This document shows, in pieces, positions 1-12,200 of a DNA stretch of 31,764 nucleotides. A model generated the notes under the pieces. It saw only the letters and a program-made list of their open reading frames with translations. It was not told where the DNA came from and made no database searches. Positions within the stretch are counted from its first letter, which is position 1. Each line of letters begins with the position of its first letter. The position numbers were made by a program, and so were the translations under genes. Origin of the DNA: Liolophura sinensis. Taxonomy: Eukaryota > Mollusca > Polyplacophora > Chitonida > Chitonidae. The DNA is taken from NCBI RefSeq assembly GCF_032854445.1, contig NC_088303.1, forward strand, positions 32,683,501-32,715,264, written 5' to 3'.

Positions 1-146
1 AAGTCTATATGTAAAATCATTATGTCTGTGTCATGTCCCCAAAACACTAGTATGAAATGGAGATGTACAGCTCTTTTACAGTGCACTGTTGTATAAACTG
101 TCTGTGTTTGTTGTAGTGTGTGTAACATTTGCTACTCTTGTTACAG

Positions 147-256
147 AGTTCTGTTACAGTTGTCTGCGGTGCTCTGGAAGGATGAAGTACCGCTCCTCGT
201 CTGTCGCTCCTATGGGTTTCTAGGCTATATGAGACTTGCTATCAAAGATCACACAG
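147..256 (+). CDS. NAE1: NAE1 exon 1 of window
   Basis: Encodes [20 protein letters not shown] then [16 protein letters not shown], matching the end of the first ThiF/Rossmann half of NAE1 (human [20 protein letters not shown]). The donor is CACACAG|gtatt, phase 1. Two acceptors are possible: after ttgttacag (start 147) or after ctgttacag (start 160). I chose 147 because VLLQ then aligns with the residues before LADVLW in the family. The 13 nt between the acceptors would shift the frame unless the upstream exon phase suits only one of them. Confidence 0.9.
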
Positions 257-3200
257 GTATTGTTTATTGTTCAAAAAACTTCAAAGGTTTTTGTTCTGAA
301 AATTTAGGTTATCAAAGCATTAATAGAGGTAATCTTTCATGTAGCTTTATGAAGTTTGCCTTAGACATTGTGTTCATATTGCCAAAATAGGCTACTGTAA
401 TTCTTCAACCTTTTCACATGTTTGCAAGGTGTCTAAGGTATTTTGAAGACATTATTTTACATTGACTGGCAAAATTATGCTTTTTCCAAAGCCCTAAAAC
501 TGGCCAATCCAACCAATATAGGTTTGTCTCCAAAATAAAAGTAAAAATGTGCATAAATTGAACTGAAAGTTGTTCTTTCATATGTGACAAGGTTCAAGAA
601 TCTGGGCACCATGGACATATGACATACTGAATATTTTGTATTTAAGTTACATGTAAATATTTTTTTTTATTTGCAACCAGTCCCATGTATTAGGGTCAGT
701 GACAGGATCCTATGTACAGAATAAGTTCCATGTAGATCAGTCTGTTTGGATAACTCTATTATAGGAAGATGTCACTAGGAATAGAAAGATTTTCTGTAAT
801 TCTTCCAACTTTCAGGACTGTGACTCACAGATGTCAGTAGTGCAGAAAGTCAGAATTTACATTTCTCTCTCAGTTTTTTTCAAAAATTAGAGATACATAT
901 TTGTATATGTCCAGTAAATGGACTAACCATGTGAGAAAAAAGAAACCATGTATTCCTGTTACAATTACATACATTGGCTAAAAGGAACGGACCAGATGTC
1001 CTAAAGATTTAAAAAGTCATGTGGCTGTCTGTTATTGTTGCAGTGGTGGAGTCTCACCCAGATAATGCTCTTGAGGACTTGCGTCTAGATCAGCCCTTCC
1101 ATGACCTTGAACAGTTCTGTGACTCACTTGATCTGGACAGTATGACAAAGAAGGTGAATGTCTGACATGTTTGATGCACATGTGAACCACAACACAACTA
1201 ACAGTCTTACTGCAAATAGCGGCGTGACCTTTATACATTGTACATGTTTTATAGGCCATACTCATGTTTTCAGGGGAGAGTACATACACTATGTTAGAAG
1301 ATACATGAAAAACATGTGGATGAGTTTGTGGGCCCTTGCTGGCTCAGTTAGAAGCACGGGCTCACTGCGACTATCAGGTCCTTGACCTTGGGGTCGTGCT
1401 CTTTCTTTATACTCTGGCATTAAGTAAATGTTTATTAAGTGCCGAACAGAGGTTGGTGTTTTACTCCCCGCATTCCGCTATTCTCCGTCCCGCTGTTGAA
1501 TATTAAAGGGAAAACTTCCTGAGCGCAGCCAATCAACAACAATCCAAGCTGGGCAGTGTTTGATCTGCATATTCATGTGTTATTACAGTGCTTAAATGTG
1601 GCAAGGGCACACAAGGTGCTTCTGCAATTCATACCGTGAAAAGGGAATGATTCCTCTGCCTCCTCTTAAATGGGTCTGGCAGCAGCCCGTGGACGATGGT
1701 GGGTTTCCCCCGGGCACTGCCCGGTTTCCTCCCAGCATAATGCTGGCCACAGCCCTTTGTGTGAAATATTCCTGAGTATGGCGTAAAACACCGATCAAAT
1801 AAAGCAGATCCTCTTTACATGTATCACCATTCGTGTTGCCTTATAAAGAGTTCATTTGAGTTTACTTGCTTCCCATGAATATGATGCTGGACTAGGTATT
1901 CCTAGTACTGCACTAGGTAGATATATAAGTGCTATCTACCTGCGGGCTGGAGGGAATTTCCTTTAGTCTAATAGTGGAAGTGTGGATTTCTAACCCAGAG
2001 GTCGCTGGCTCAAACCCCCAGCTGGTTAGCCCCGTCACACTGGGTTGCTGGGTGGTTTGTATAGCAGGTGGTGATGCTTTGGTGGACCTTGTGTGTGTGT
2101 GTGTGTTCGACTCTCCTTTCCTGGGAAGTCACAAGGATGTAACTAGGAAGACTGGGCGTGAATGTAACAGGGTGATATAGAAGCGCTATCATCCCTCGGG
2201 CTGAATAGAATTTCTCATTAGTATTGTGGTAGAAGCGTGGACTCCAAACCCAGAGTTCTCAAATTCTCAGCTGGTAGGCTTGTCACACATGAACTCTTAC
2301 ATCAAACATGGGAATATTCTTCACTTTACTCTGCTCACTCCTGTTTCTTCCACCCTTAATGTACACCTTCAATATACACCCTCATTGTAAAAGTAAAGTA
2401 TGGTGTCCAAGCCTTATTTTGGGTCATATTTTGCCAGAATCTGAAGGGATGTCTGTATCTTTGTTTCTTGAGAGTCAATGGTGGGGGGGGGGGGGGAGTC
2501 TGATTTTAGATTCCTCTATATTCAGATTAATCTTTAATCTCTTTTTTTCATGGCAATTAATTTATCAGATATGAAGTGTATGATACTTGATTCTTCAGAC
2601 ATGTATGCAGTTTGCTTAACATTTAAATAATTTTTTTTGTTTTTTTTACTGTGTTTTTTTTTTTTACAGGAATTCATATAGATTCTCGTAACAGTAGTTC
2701 AAGAGATATTTTTATAAATTGGATTCCTGGATGCTCATCAAAAAATAAATGATCCCTGGCATGACTGGTGTCATTACCATTGGTGAATAAAATAAGTTAG
2801 TAAGTGTTATCACAATTGTAGGAACACAGTCACACGCCCTGGTTAGTATTAATCTACAAGTATCTCCAGCAGTGGAAAGCTCAGGTGAGATATTTTAATA
2901 ATTCAGGTACCAAGTTTATACGTTAAAGGAAGTTCAGTAAACATTGAAGTATTCCCTGATGATGATGTAAATTTATACTTGATTTGTAATATTGTAGAAA
3001 CAATTTATCAGTGATATGTAAAAACTTAAATTCAATTTTCAATCTGCTCTCAAACCTTCATAAAGGAAAAGGAAAGGATAAATGGCCAGAAATTTGGCCC
3101 ATGACTAACTTGCCCATTTTTTCCTTATTCTGAGAGTTCTGTACTTTTTAGAAAGGTGTTTTGAGGTTTGCTTGGAACATCGTACTGGGAAATTGTAAAT

Positions 3201-6200
3201 TTCTGCACCAAAAATAATTTTTTATGACATTTATTCACCTCTAAAAATGCCCTTTTGTGGGCAAAATTTTAGGTCAGGTAGGGTAGTTGCAGCTATGCCT
3301 TTATAAATGTTTTGTGTTTAAAATAAGGATGATGATTGCCATTCCAAACAACTGTACATGCATAACACCAGCAAGGTCAACACATTTCCAAGCATCAAGT
3401 ATTGGAAACATATTTGGACAAATGTTTATCTAGTGAGTTATTGCTCTCTGGCCAAAGGCCTCAAATGCTTAAGGAAAAGCAAGTGGTTTGAGCCCACTTT
3501 CTCAAAACAGGGAACAGCAGAATTGAACCTTCATACAAGTATGGGGTAATGTGATTGGCCTAAAGAAACTTAAAAACCAGAAATTTTACATACAGCTCTC
3601 ACATGTACTCGAAAATGGCTATTACCCAAAAAGATTGTGAATTTATTAATGGTTGCACAATCATTTTTATGAAGACTCATTTCTTCAGTTGCCTCTTTTC
3701 TGTTTACCTCTGGACTGATAGAGTGGTATAGTGTACATGTATGTCGTTGGTGGGCACAATATTTCTGCTGTCCTTGTTCAAGCCATATCATCTCCATTTC
3801 ATTGTAACTTCATATACCTGGTTTCACTGATCAGCATCAAGGGTTACCGCCCCAAAACTATGCCCAGAAAAGGGAGTTGAAGGAAGAGATACGGAAAGGT
3901 ATTCATAAAAATGAGGAGGGTGTTCCCGAGGATGAGGAGAACTTTGAGGAGGCTATTCTACACCTGAATTCTGCCCTGGTTCACACACAGGTGAGAAGTC
4001 AAACGAGGATACACTGTTACCATTGTGAGGGCTGTTGGGGATATGAACAATAAACCTGCTGTGCAAACTATGAATTCTCCTAGCAGTCACTGTAAAAACT
4101 ACAGCAGCACAGGGTTTGTTTTTTTGTCCATACACCCAATAACCCTAAAAACTATTACAATCAATTCTTAAGATTTTAGTTTTGTTTTATTATTAAGGAA
4201 ATAAAGAACTTTATCTAATGTTTTATTTGTACGCCAATCTGTGAATGCACATTTTATGAATTGGACATTTATACTGGGAAAACTGACACTTCCAGCATCT
4301 GAAGTAACAAATGAAACTTTATATTGCAGGTAATTTTTAAAAGATTCATGAATAGCTTATAATTATATCTGAGAGAAATTTGGGTTCAGAAGACGGAGAA
4401 TTAAAGCATTCTATAGGGATCAGGAGTTTGGTTACTGATATTCTTGTTGCACTGTGTGACTTTGTTGAGAATGCTTAGTACAGGATGTGGCTGTGGTTCA
4501 TGCATAAACCTTGTCTGATACCACCAGATTCTCCTCAAGACCCTTTTGGTGGTTGTTTTCCAGATACCACCAGATTATCCCTTAACCCTTTTTGTTGGTT
4601 TGTGTTCTCCAGATACTACCAGATTATCCACTAATCCTCGTTTTTCATGTGTTTTCCAGATACCACCAGAATGTCCGTAACCCTTGCTTTTGGTTTGTGT
4701 TTTCCAGATACCACCAGATTATCCCTAACCCTTGTTTTTTGTGTTTTTCAGATACTACCAGATTGTCCATAACCCTCGTTTTTGGTTTGTGTGCTCCACA
4801 TACCACCAGATTATCCACTAATCTTCTTTTTCGTTTGTGTTTTTCCAGATACCACCAGATTATCCTCTTACCCTCGTTTTTCGTTTGTGTTTTCCAGATA
4901 CCACCAGATTGTCTGTAACCCTCGTTTTTCGTTTGTGTTCTCCACATACCACCAGATTATCCCCTAACCTTCGTTTTTGGTTTGTGTTGTCCAGATACTA
5001 CCAGATTATCCACTAATCTTCTTTTTTCGTTTGTGTATTCCAGATACCACCAGATTGTCTGTAACCCTTGTTTTTGGTTTGTGTTTTCCAGATACCACCA
5101 GATTATCCCCTAACCTTCGTTTTTGGTTTGTGTTTTCCAGATACCACCAGATTATCTCTAACCCTTGTTTTTTTGTTTGTGTTTTCCAGATACCACCAGA
5201 TTATCTCTAACCCTTGTTTTTTTGTTTGTGTTTTTCAGATACTACCAGATTGTCCCTAACCCTCGTTTTTGGTTTGTGTTTTCCAGATACCACCAGATTA
5301 TCCCCTAACCTTCGTTTTTGGTTTGTGTTTTCCAGATACCACCAGATTATCTCTAACCCTTGTTTTTTTGTTTGTGTTTTCCAGATACCACCAGATTATC
5401 TCTAACCCTTGTTTTTTGTTTGTGTTTTTCAGATACTACCAGATTGTCCCTAACCCTCGTTTTTGGTTTGTGTTCTCCACATACCACCAGATTATCCACT
5501 AATCTTCTTTTCGTTTGTGTTTTCCAGATACCACCAGACTGTCCATAACTGTTGTTTTTGCTTGTGTTTTTTCAGGTACCACGAGTTTATCCCCTAACCC
5601 TCGTTTTTTGCTTGTGTTTTTCAGATACCACCAGATTATCCCTTTACCCTCACTTTTAGTTTGTGTTTTTCAGATACCACGAGTTTATCCCCTAACCCTC
5701 GTTTTTTGCTTGTGTTTTTCAGATACCACCAGATTATCCCTTCACCCTCATTTTTAGTTTTGTGTTTTTCAGATACCACCAGATTGTCCCTAACCCTCAT
5801 TTTGGTTTGTGTTTTTCTGATACCACCAGATTATGCCCTAAACCTTGTTTTTGGTTTGTGTTTTTCAGATTCCACCAGAAGTTAAGAAACTGCTTGAGCA
5901 TGAATCTTGTAACAACCTGCACTCTGAGGTAATTTGACACATGTTAATATCTACAGTGAATGTTAGTAGATTGTCATGAAAAATATTCAATACTGTCATT
6001 TTGACTGAATTAAACTCTATCCATGAAACCAATGCAAAAAGCTATTTATTTGTTTATTTGACTGGTGTTTTAAGCCCTACTCACGAATATTTCAACTTAT
6101 ACCACCATTATGGTGCAGGGAAATTGGGCAGAGCCCAGAGGAAAGCCACGACCATTTGCAGGTTTCTGCCTGATCTTCCCTTGAAGGGCAAAAGAGGAAG

Positions 6201-9200
6201 CCAGCATGAGCTGGACTTGAACTCATAACAGCAGCATGGATGGGAGGCTCCTGGGTCACTTGTGGCATGCTGGCATGGAAAAACGCTATTAAAACAGTAT
6301 GTAAGTGTGTGGTTAATATAAGTGTTCGGTACTTTTCTCTATGACCGCTTTTACAGAGTGGGAAATTAATTTCAGATTTTATGTATCATACTTCACGTGC
6401 AGTCCTTGCACATTTTTTGGTTAAGCATAAATTACCTCTGAGACAACTGACAGAACTTAAAGGTACAGTTTTTAGCCAAAAGAACAAGTTTGTGTCATAT
6501 TTGTAGAATTATAATACAGTGATATGAATTGCCTAGCGACATTTAAAAGACTGGCAGCCAGATTGCATATAGGCCTACTTCTCTGGGGAACATTTCATTC
6601 CAAGTGAATGTTATAAATGTCATCTTTGTTCAGATTTTGAATTTTCTTCTCTGTAGAAAAATGTAAAATGCAACCAAATTGCATCAGATCTTGTTGAGAT
6701 TGCATATACTACTCTAGAGGAACATTTCCTTCCAAATAAATGTTATAAATATGTTCTTTTCTTCAGATTTTGAATATTCTTCTCTGTACACAAATGTAAA
6801 GAATACTATGTTTTCAATCAGAAAGTGATGCATTGGAATTTGTTCAGAGCCGTACAGGAGGTTTACGAAAAGCAGCTGGTACACTGTATACCCCTGTTAC
6901 ATATGGTATCCCAGGTAAAAGTTCATCAAAGAACAGATGTATATGTACATTAATGCCCTGTCATATTTTGACATTTCAGAGTAAACCGTTCTGGATACTG
7001 GTTAAGGCTCTCAAGGATTTCACAGAAAATGAAGGACAAGGTAGACATTTGGCCTCAGGACCTTGAAGCGATCTTAGACTTATGTAAAAATATTAAACTT
7101 GGTGTATTCCTTTCTGTCATTTTAGCTAAAATTTGTTCTACAGTAACTTACCCAGAATTTACGTTGTCAACCAATATTTTGACCTTGTTACGTGAGAAAC
7201 AACAATTTTAAGGTAATATGAAATTTTGACTTTAGTCTAAGATTGCTTTGTGATCGTGGGGCGGGATCTTTCACAGATGTACATGTAGACCAGGTGCAAG
7301 CATGTCACAACATCAGTGATCTAGTTTTAGATCAACATGTGGCATGGCGTCCAAATTATTGTGAAGGCCTGTGTTCATGTCAGCCGACGCGTGTATGTAA
7401 ATATCTATTTGCACAGGTGTGACCTTGCAGGTACAGTATCAATAAAGGTAGTAAATCAGTCATGGTTCTGATCATGTTGCATTTCACTGTGTAATGAATG
7501 CCTGTAACTTAAATATTGATTTCAAATACTTATTGATTGAGACTGCCTGTTTCAGATGTACCGTCTGCATTTTCACCTCCCTTTTCAAACTGTGTTACGC
7601 TCAAACTGATATCTTGCTTTTGTGTATGTGCATCTTACGCTCAAAGAAATTAAATAAACACCAGGAGTTACTGATACATTGTATTGTCTACGATTCATCA
7701 TCAATATTTACTGAGATTTTTTTACATGACTCATGTACATCTGGGGCTGGTTCCACAAAACAAATACTGACTTAAGTCAAAATTTAAAATTATGATTTTA
7801 AAGATTATTTTTGGGTCCTATAAGCTTAAAGTTTTATCACTTCATAAATATAATCTTAATAAGACAAATGCACTAAAATTTCACCTCGTGGTACCAAAAA
7901 CTAAGCATTATGACAAAGTCAGAAATGGCTTTGTGGAATCGGTGCCTGGTGCTGAACAAAGAACAGAGACTAGGTATTGATCAACCCTAGTATTAGTATG
8001 TTTGATGCGGGGGCATCATGTTTAGAGCCAGCATTACACCACACAGCAAACATAAGTCGAGAAAATCAGTAATTGTTATTCATTCTTAACATCTTGTTCA
8101 TCATGTTAAGTCTTCAACTATGCTGGCGTACCTGTATGAATAATTGGAAGAACAAAAATGATTAAGCTTAATTTAGGCCTTCTCATGGCCAAGTGCTGAT
8201 AGTGTCCCTTCGCTGACAGTCTCTCTTTTCAGACAACTGAATGTGTCTGACTGCTGATGTTGCCTGACTGTTGAAAGTGTCTCTTTGCAGACGGCTAAGT
8301 GTGTCTCTTTGCAGAAAGCTGAATATGCCTCTGCTCATGTTGTCTCACTGCTGAATGTCTCTTTGCAGACAGCTAAATGTGTCTCTGCTCATGTTGTCCA
8401 ACTGCTGACAGTGTCTCGTTGCAGACAGCTGAATGTGTCTCTGCTGATGTATTCTTACTGCTGAGTGTGCCTCTTTGCAGCCAGCTGAATATATCTGACT
8501 GCTGATGTTGTCTCACTGCTCATGTTGTCGGACTGCTGACAGTGTCTCTGCAGACTGTTGAATGTGTCTGACTGCTGACAGTGTCCGTTTGCAGACTGCT
8601 GAATCTGTCTGTTGGCTGATGTTGTCTCACTGCTGATGTTGTCTCACTGCCGATAGTGTCTTTTTGCACACAGCTCAGTGTGGCTGGCAGCTGATGTTTC
8701 ACTGCTGAAGTTGTCTGACTGCTGACAGTGTCTCTGCAGACTGTTTAATGTGTCTCAATGCTGACAGTGTCTCTTTGCAGACTGCTGAATGTGTCTCACT
8801 GCTGATGTTGTCTCTCTGCTGACAGTGTCTTATTGCAGAGGTACATCTACTTGTATCTACAATGTATTATCAGGGTATTAAACTGCCTAGTAAATATCTC
8901 ATAACTCCCTGTGCTCATTGTCTCATTTTGTCACATATCTCAGGTCAACTCCCTCTCCGAGGCACCATTCCTGACATGACAGCCGATTCAGAGAGATATA
9001 TCCAGCTACAGAATGTGTACAGAAAACAGGCAGCTAAAGACGTGGCTTCTGTTACCAGACATGTGCAGAAGACTCTGAAGGAGTTGGGCAAGGTACAGTG
9101 TATTGTATAAAATGTACAGCTGGTGGACGTTCTGGATGTACCTGCGCAGAATGTATTGTGTGTGTGTGAACATATGGGATGTACCTGTGCTGAATGTATT

Positions 9201-12200
9201 GTGTGTATGTGAATGTATTGTATGTGCATGAACATATTGGATGTACCTGTGCTGAATGTATTGCATGTATGTGAATGTATTGTATGTGCATGAACATATT
9301 GGATGTACCTGTGCAGAATGTATTGTGTGTATGTGAATGTATTGTATGTGCGTGAACATATTGGATGTACCTGTGCAGAATGTATTGTATGTATGTGAAT
9401 GTATTGTATGTGTGTGGACATATTGGATGTACATGTGCAGAATGTATTGTGCGTGGGTGAACATATTGGATGTACCTGTGCAGAATGTATTGTGTGTATG
9501 TGAATGTATTGTATGTTCGTGGACATATTGGATGTACCTGTGCAGAATGTATTATGTGTGCGTGAACATATTGGATGTACCTGTGCAGAATGTATTGTAT
9601 GTGTGTGAACATATTGGATGTACCTGTGCAGAATGTATTGTATGTGCATGAACATATTGGATGTACCTGTGCTGAATGTATTGCATGTATGTGAATGTAT
9701 TGTATGTGTGTGGACATATTGGATGTACATGTGCAGAATGTATTGTGCATGGGTGAACATATTGGATGTACCTGTGCAGAATGTATTGTGTGTATGTGAA
9801 TGTATTGTATGTTCGTGGACATATTGGATGTACCTGTGCAGAATGTATTATGTGTGCGTGAACATATTGGATGTACCTGTGCAGAATGTATTGTGTGTGT
9901 GTGAACATATGGGATGTACCTGTGCTGAATGTATTGTGTGTATGTGAATGTATTGTATGTGCATGAACATATGGGATGTACCTGTGCTGAATGTATTGTG
10001 TGTATGTGAATGTATTGTATGTGCATGAACATATTGGATGTACCTGTGCTGAATGTATTGTGTGTATGTTAATGTATTGTATGTGCATGAACATATTGGA
10101 TGTACCTGTGCAGAATGTATTGTGTGTATGTGAATGTATTGTATGTGCGTGAACATATTGGATGTACCTGTGCAGAATGTATTGTATGTATGTGAATGTA
10201 TTGTGTGTGCGTGAACATATTGGATGTACCTGTGCAGAATGTATTGTATGTGCATGAACATATTGGATGTACCTGTGCAGAATGTATTGTGTGTATGTGA
10301 ACATATGGGATGTACCTGTGCTGAATGTATTGTGTGTGCGTGAACATATTGGATGTACCTGTGCAGAATGTATTGTATGTGTGTGAACATATTGGATGTA
10401 CCTGTGCAGAATGTATTGTATGTGTGTGAACATATTGGATGTACCTGTGCAGAATGTATTGTGTTTATGTGAATGTATTGTATGTGTGTGAACGTATTGG
10501 ATGTACCTGTGCAGAATGTATTGTGTTAATGTGAATGTATTGTATGTGTGTGAACATATTGGATGTACCTGTGCAGAATGTATTGTGTTTATGTGCATGT
10601 ATTGTATGTGCATGGACATATTGGATGTACCTGTGATATTAAATGTTGCTGCTCATATAGAATCTAAGTGGAATGTATTGTGTGTGCGTGAACATATTGG
10701 ATGTACCTGTGCAGAATGTATTATGTGTGTGTGTGAACATATGGGATGTACCTGTGCAGAATGTATTATGTGTGCGTGAACATATTGGATGTACCTGTGC
10801 AGAATGTATTGTATGTGCATGAACATATTGGATGTACCTGTGCAGAATGTATTGTGTGTGTGTGAACATATGGGATGTACCTGTGCTGAATGTATTGTGT
10901 GTGCGTGAACATATTGGATGTACCTGTGCAGAATGTATTGTATGTGTGTGGACATATTGGATGTACATGTGCAGAATGTATTGTGCGTGGGTGAACATAT
11001 TGGATGTACCTGTGCAGAATGTATTGTGTGTATGTGAATGTATTGTATGTTCGTGGACATATTGGATGTACCTGTGCAGAATGTATTATGTGTGCGTGAA
11101 CATATTGGATGTACCTGTGCAGAATGTATTGTGTGTGTGTGAACATATGGGATGTACCCGTGCTGAATGTATTGTGTGTATGTGAATGTATTGTATGTGC
11201 GTGAACATATTGGATGTACCTGTGCAGAATGTATTGTGTGTATGTGAATGTATTGTATGTGCATGAACATATTGGATGTACCTGTGCTGAATGTATTGTG
11301 TGTATGTGAATGTATTGTATGTGCATGAACATATTGGATGTACCTGTGCTGAATGTATTGTGTGTATGTTAATGTATTGTATGTGCGTGGACATATTTGA
11401 TGTACCTGTGCTGAATGTATTGTGTGTATGTGAATGTATTGTATGTGCATGAACATGTTGGATGTACCTGTGCAGAATGTATTGTGTGTATGTGAATGTA
11501 TTGTATGTGCATGAACATATTGGATGTACCTGTGCTGAATGTATTGTGTGTATGTTAATGTATTGTATGTGCGTGGACATATTGGATGTACCTGTGCAGA
11601 ATGTATTGTGTGCATGTGAATGTATTGTATGTGCATGAACATTTTGGATGTACCTGTGCTGAATGTATTGTGTGTATGTTAATGTATTGTATGTGCGTGG
11701 ACATATTGGATGTACCTGTGCTGAATGTATTGTGTGCATGTGAATGTATTGTATGTGCATGAACATATTGGATGTACCTGTGCTGAATGTATTGTGTGTG
11801 CGTGAACATATTGGATGTACCTGTGCAGAATGTATTATGTGTGCGTGAACATATTGGATGTACCTGTGCAGAATGTATTGTGTGTATGTTAATGTATTGT
11901 GTGTGCGTGAACATATTGGATGTACCTGTGCTGAATGTATTGTGTGTGCGTGAACATATTGGATGTACCTGTGCAGAATGTATTGTGCGTGGGTGAACAT
12001 ATTGGATGTACCTGTGCAGAATGTATTGTGTGTATGTTAATGTATTGTGTGTGCGTGAACATATTGGATGTACCTGTGCAGAATGTATTATGTGTGTGTG
12101 TGAACATATGGGATGTACCTGTGCAGAATGTATTATGTGTGCGTGAACATATTGGATGTACCTGTGCAGAATGTATTGTATGTGCATGAACATATTGGAT

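Noticed and set aside
1300-1400. Possible tRNA-like repeat around 'gaccttggggtcgtgctc'
   Set aside because: Too degenerate to assign boxes, and there is no second copy in the window.
1930-2292. Functional tRNA genes
   Set aside because: Only B-box-like fragments are present. No cloverleaf can be drawn, and the copies sit in repeat context.
2669-2755. Possible exon after a long T-run and 'acag'
   Set aside because: I first considered it for the exon between 1153 and 3835. It has stops in the needed frame, while 2822-2884 fits the family exactly.
4518-5868. CRISPR-like array
   Set aside because: Units are contiguous and have no unique spacers, and the context is an animal gene.
4592-5885. 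Many plus-strand open frames with QIPPDYPL-type repeats
   Set aside because: They are read-through of the ~49-bp intronic units. Frames shift whenever unit length changes, and the true exon 5 begins only at 5869.
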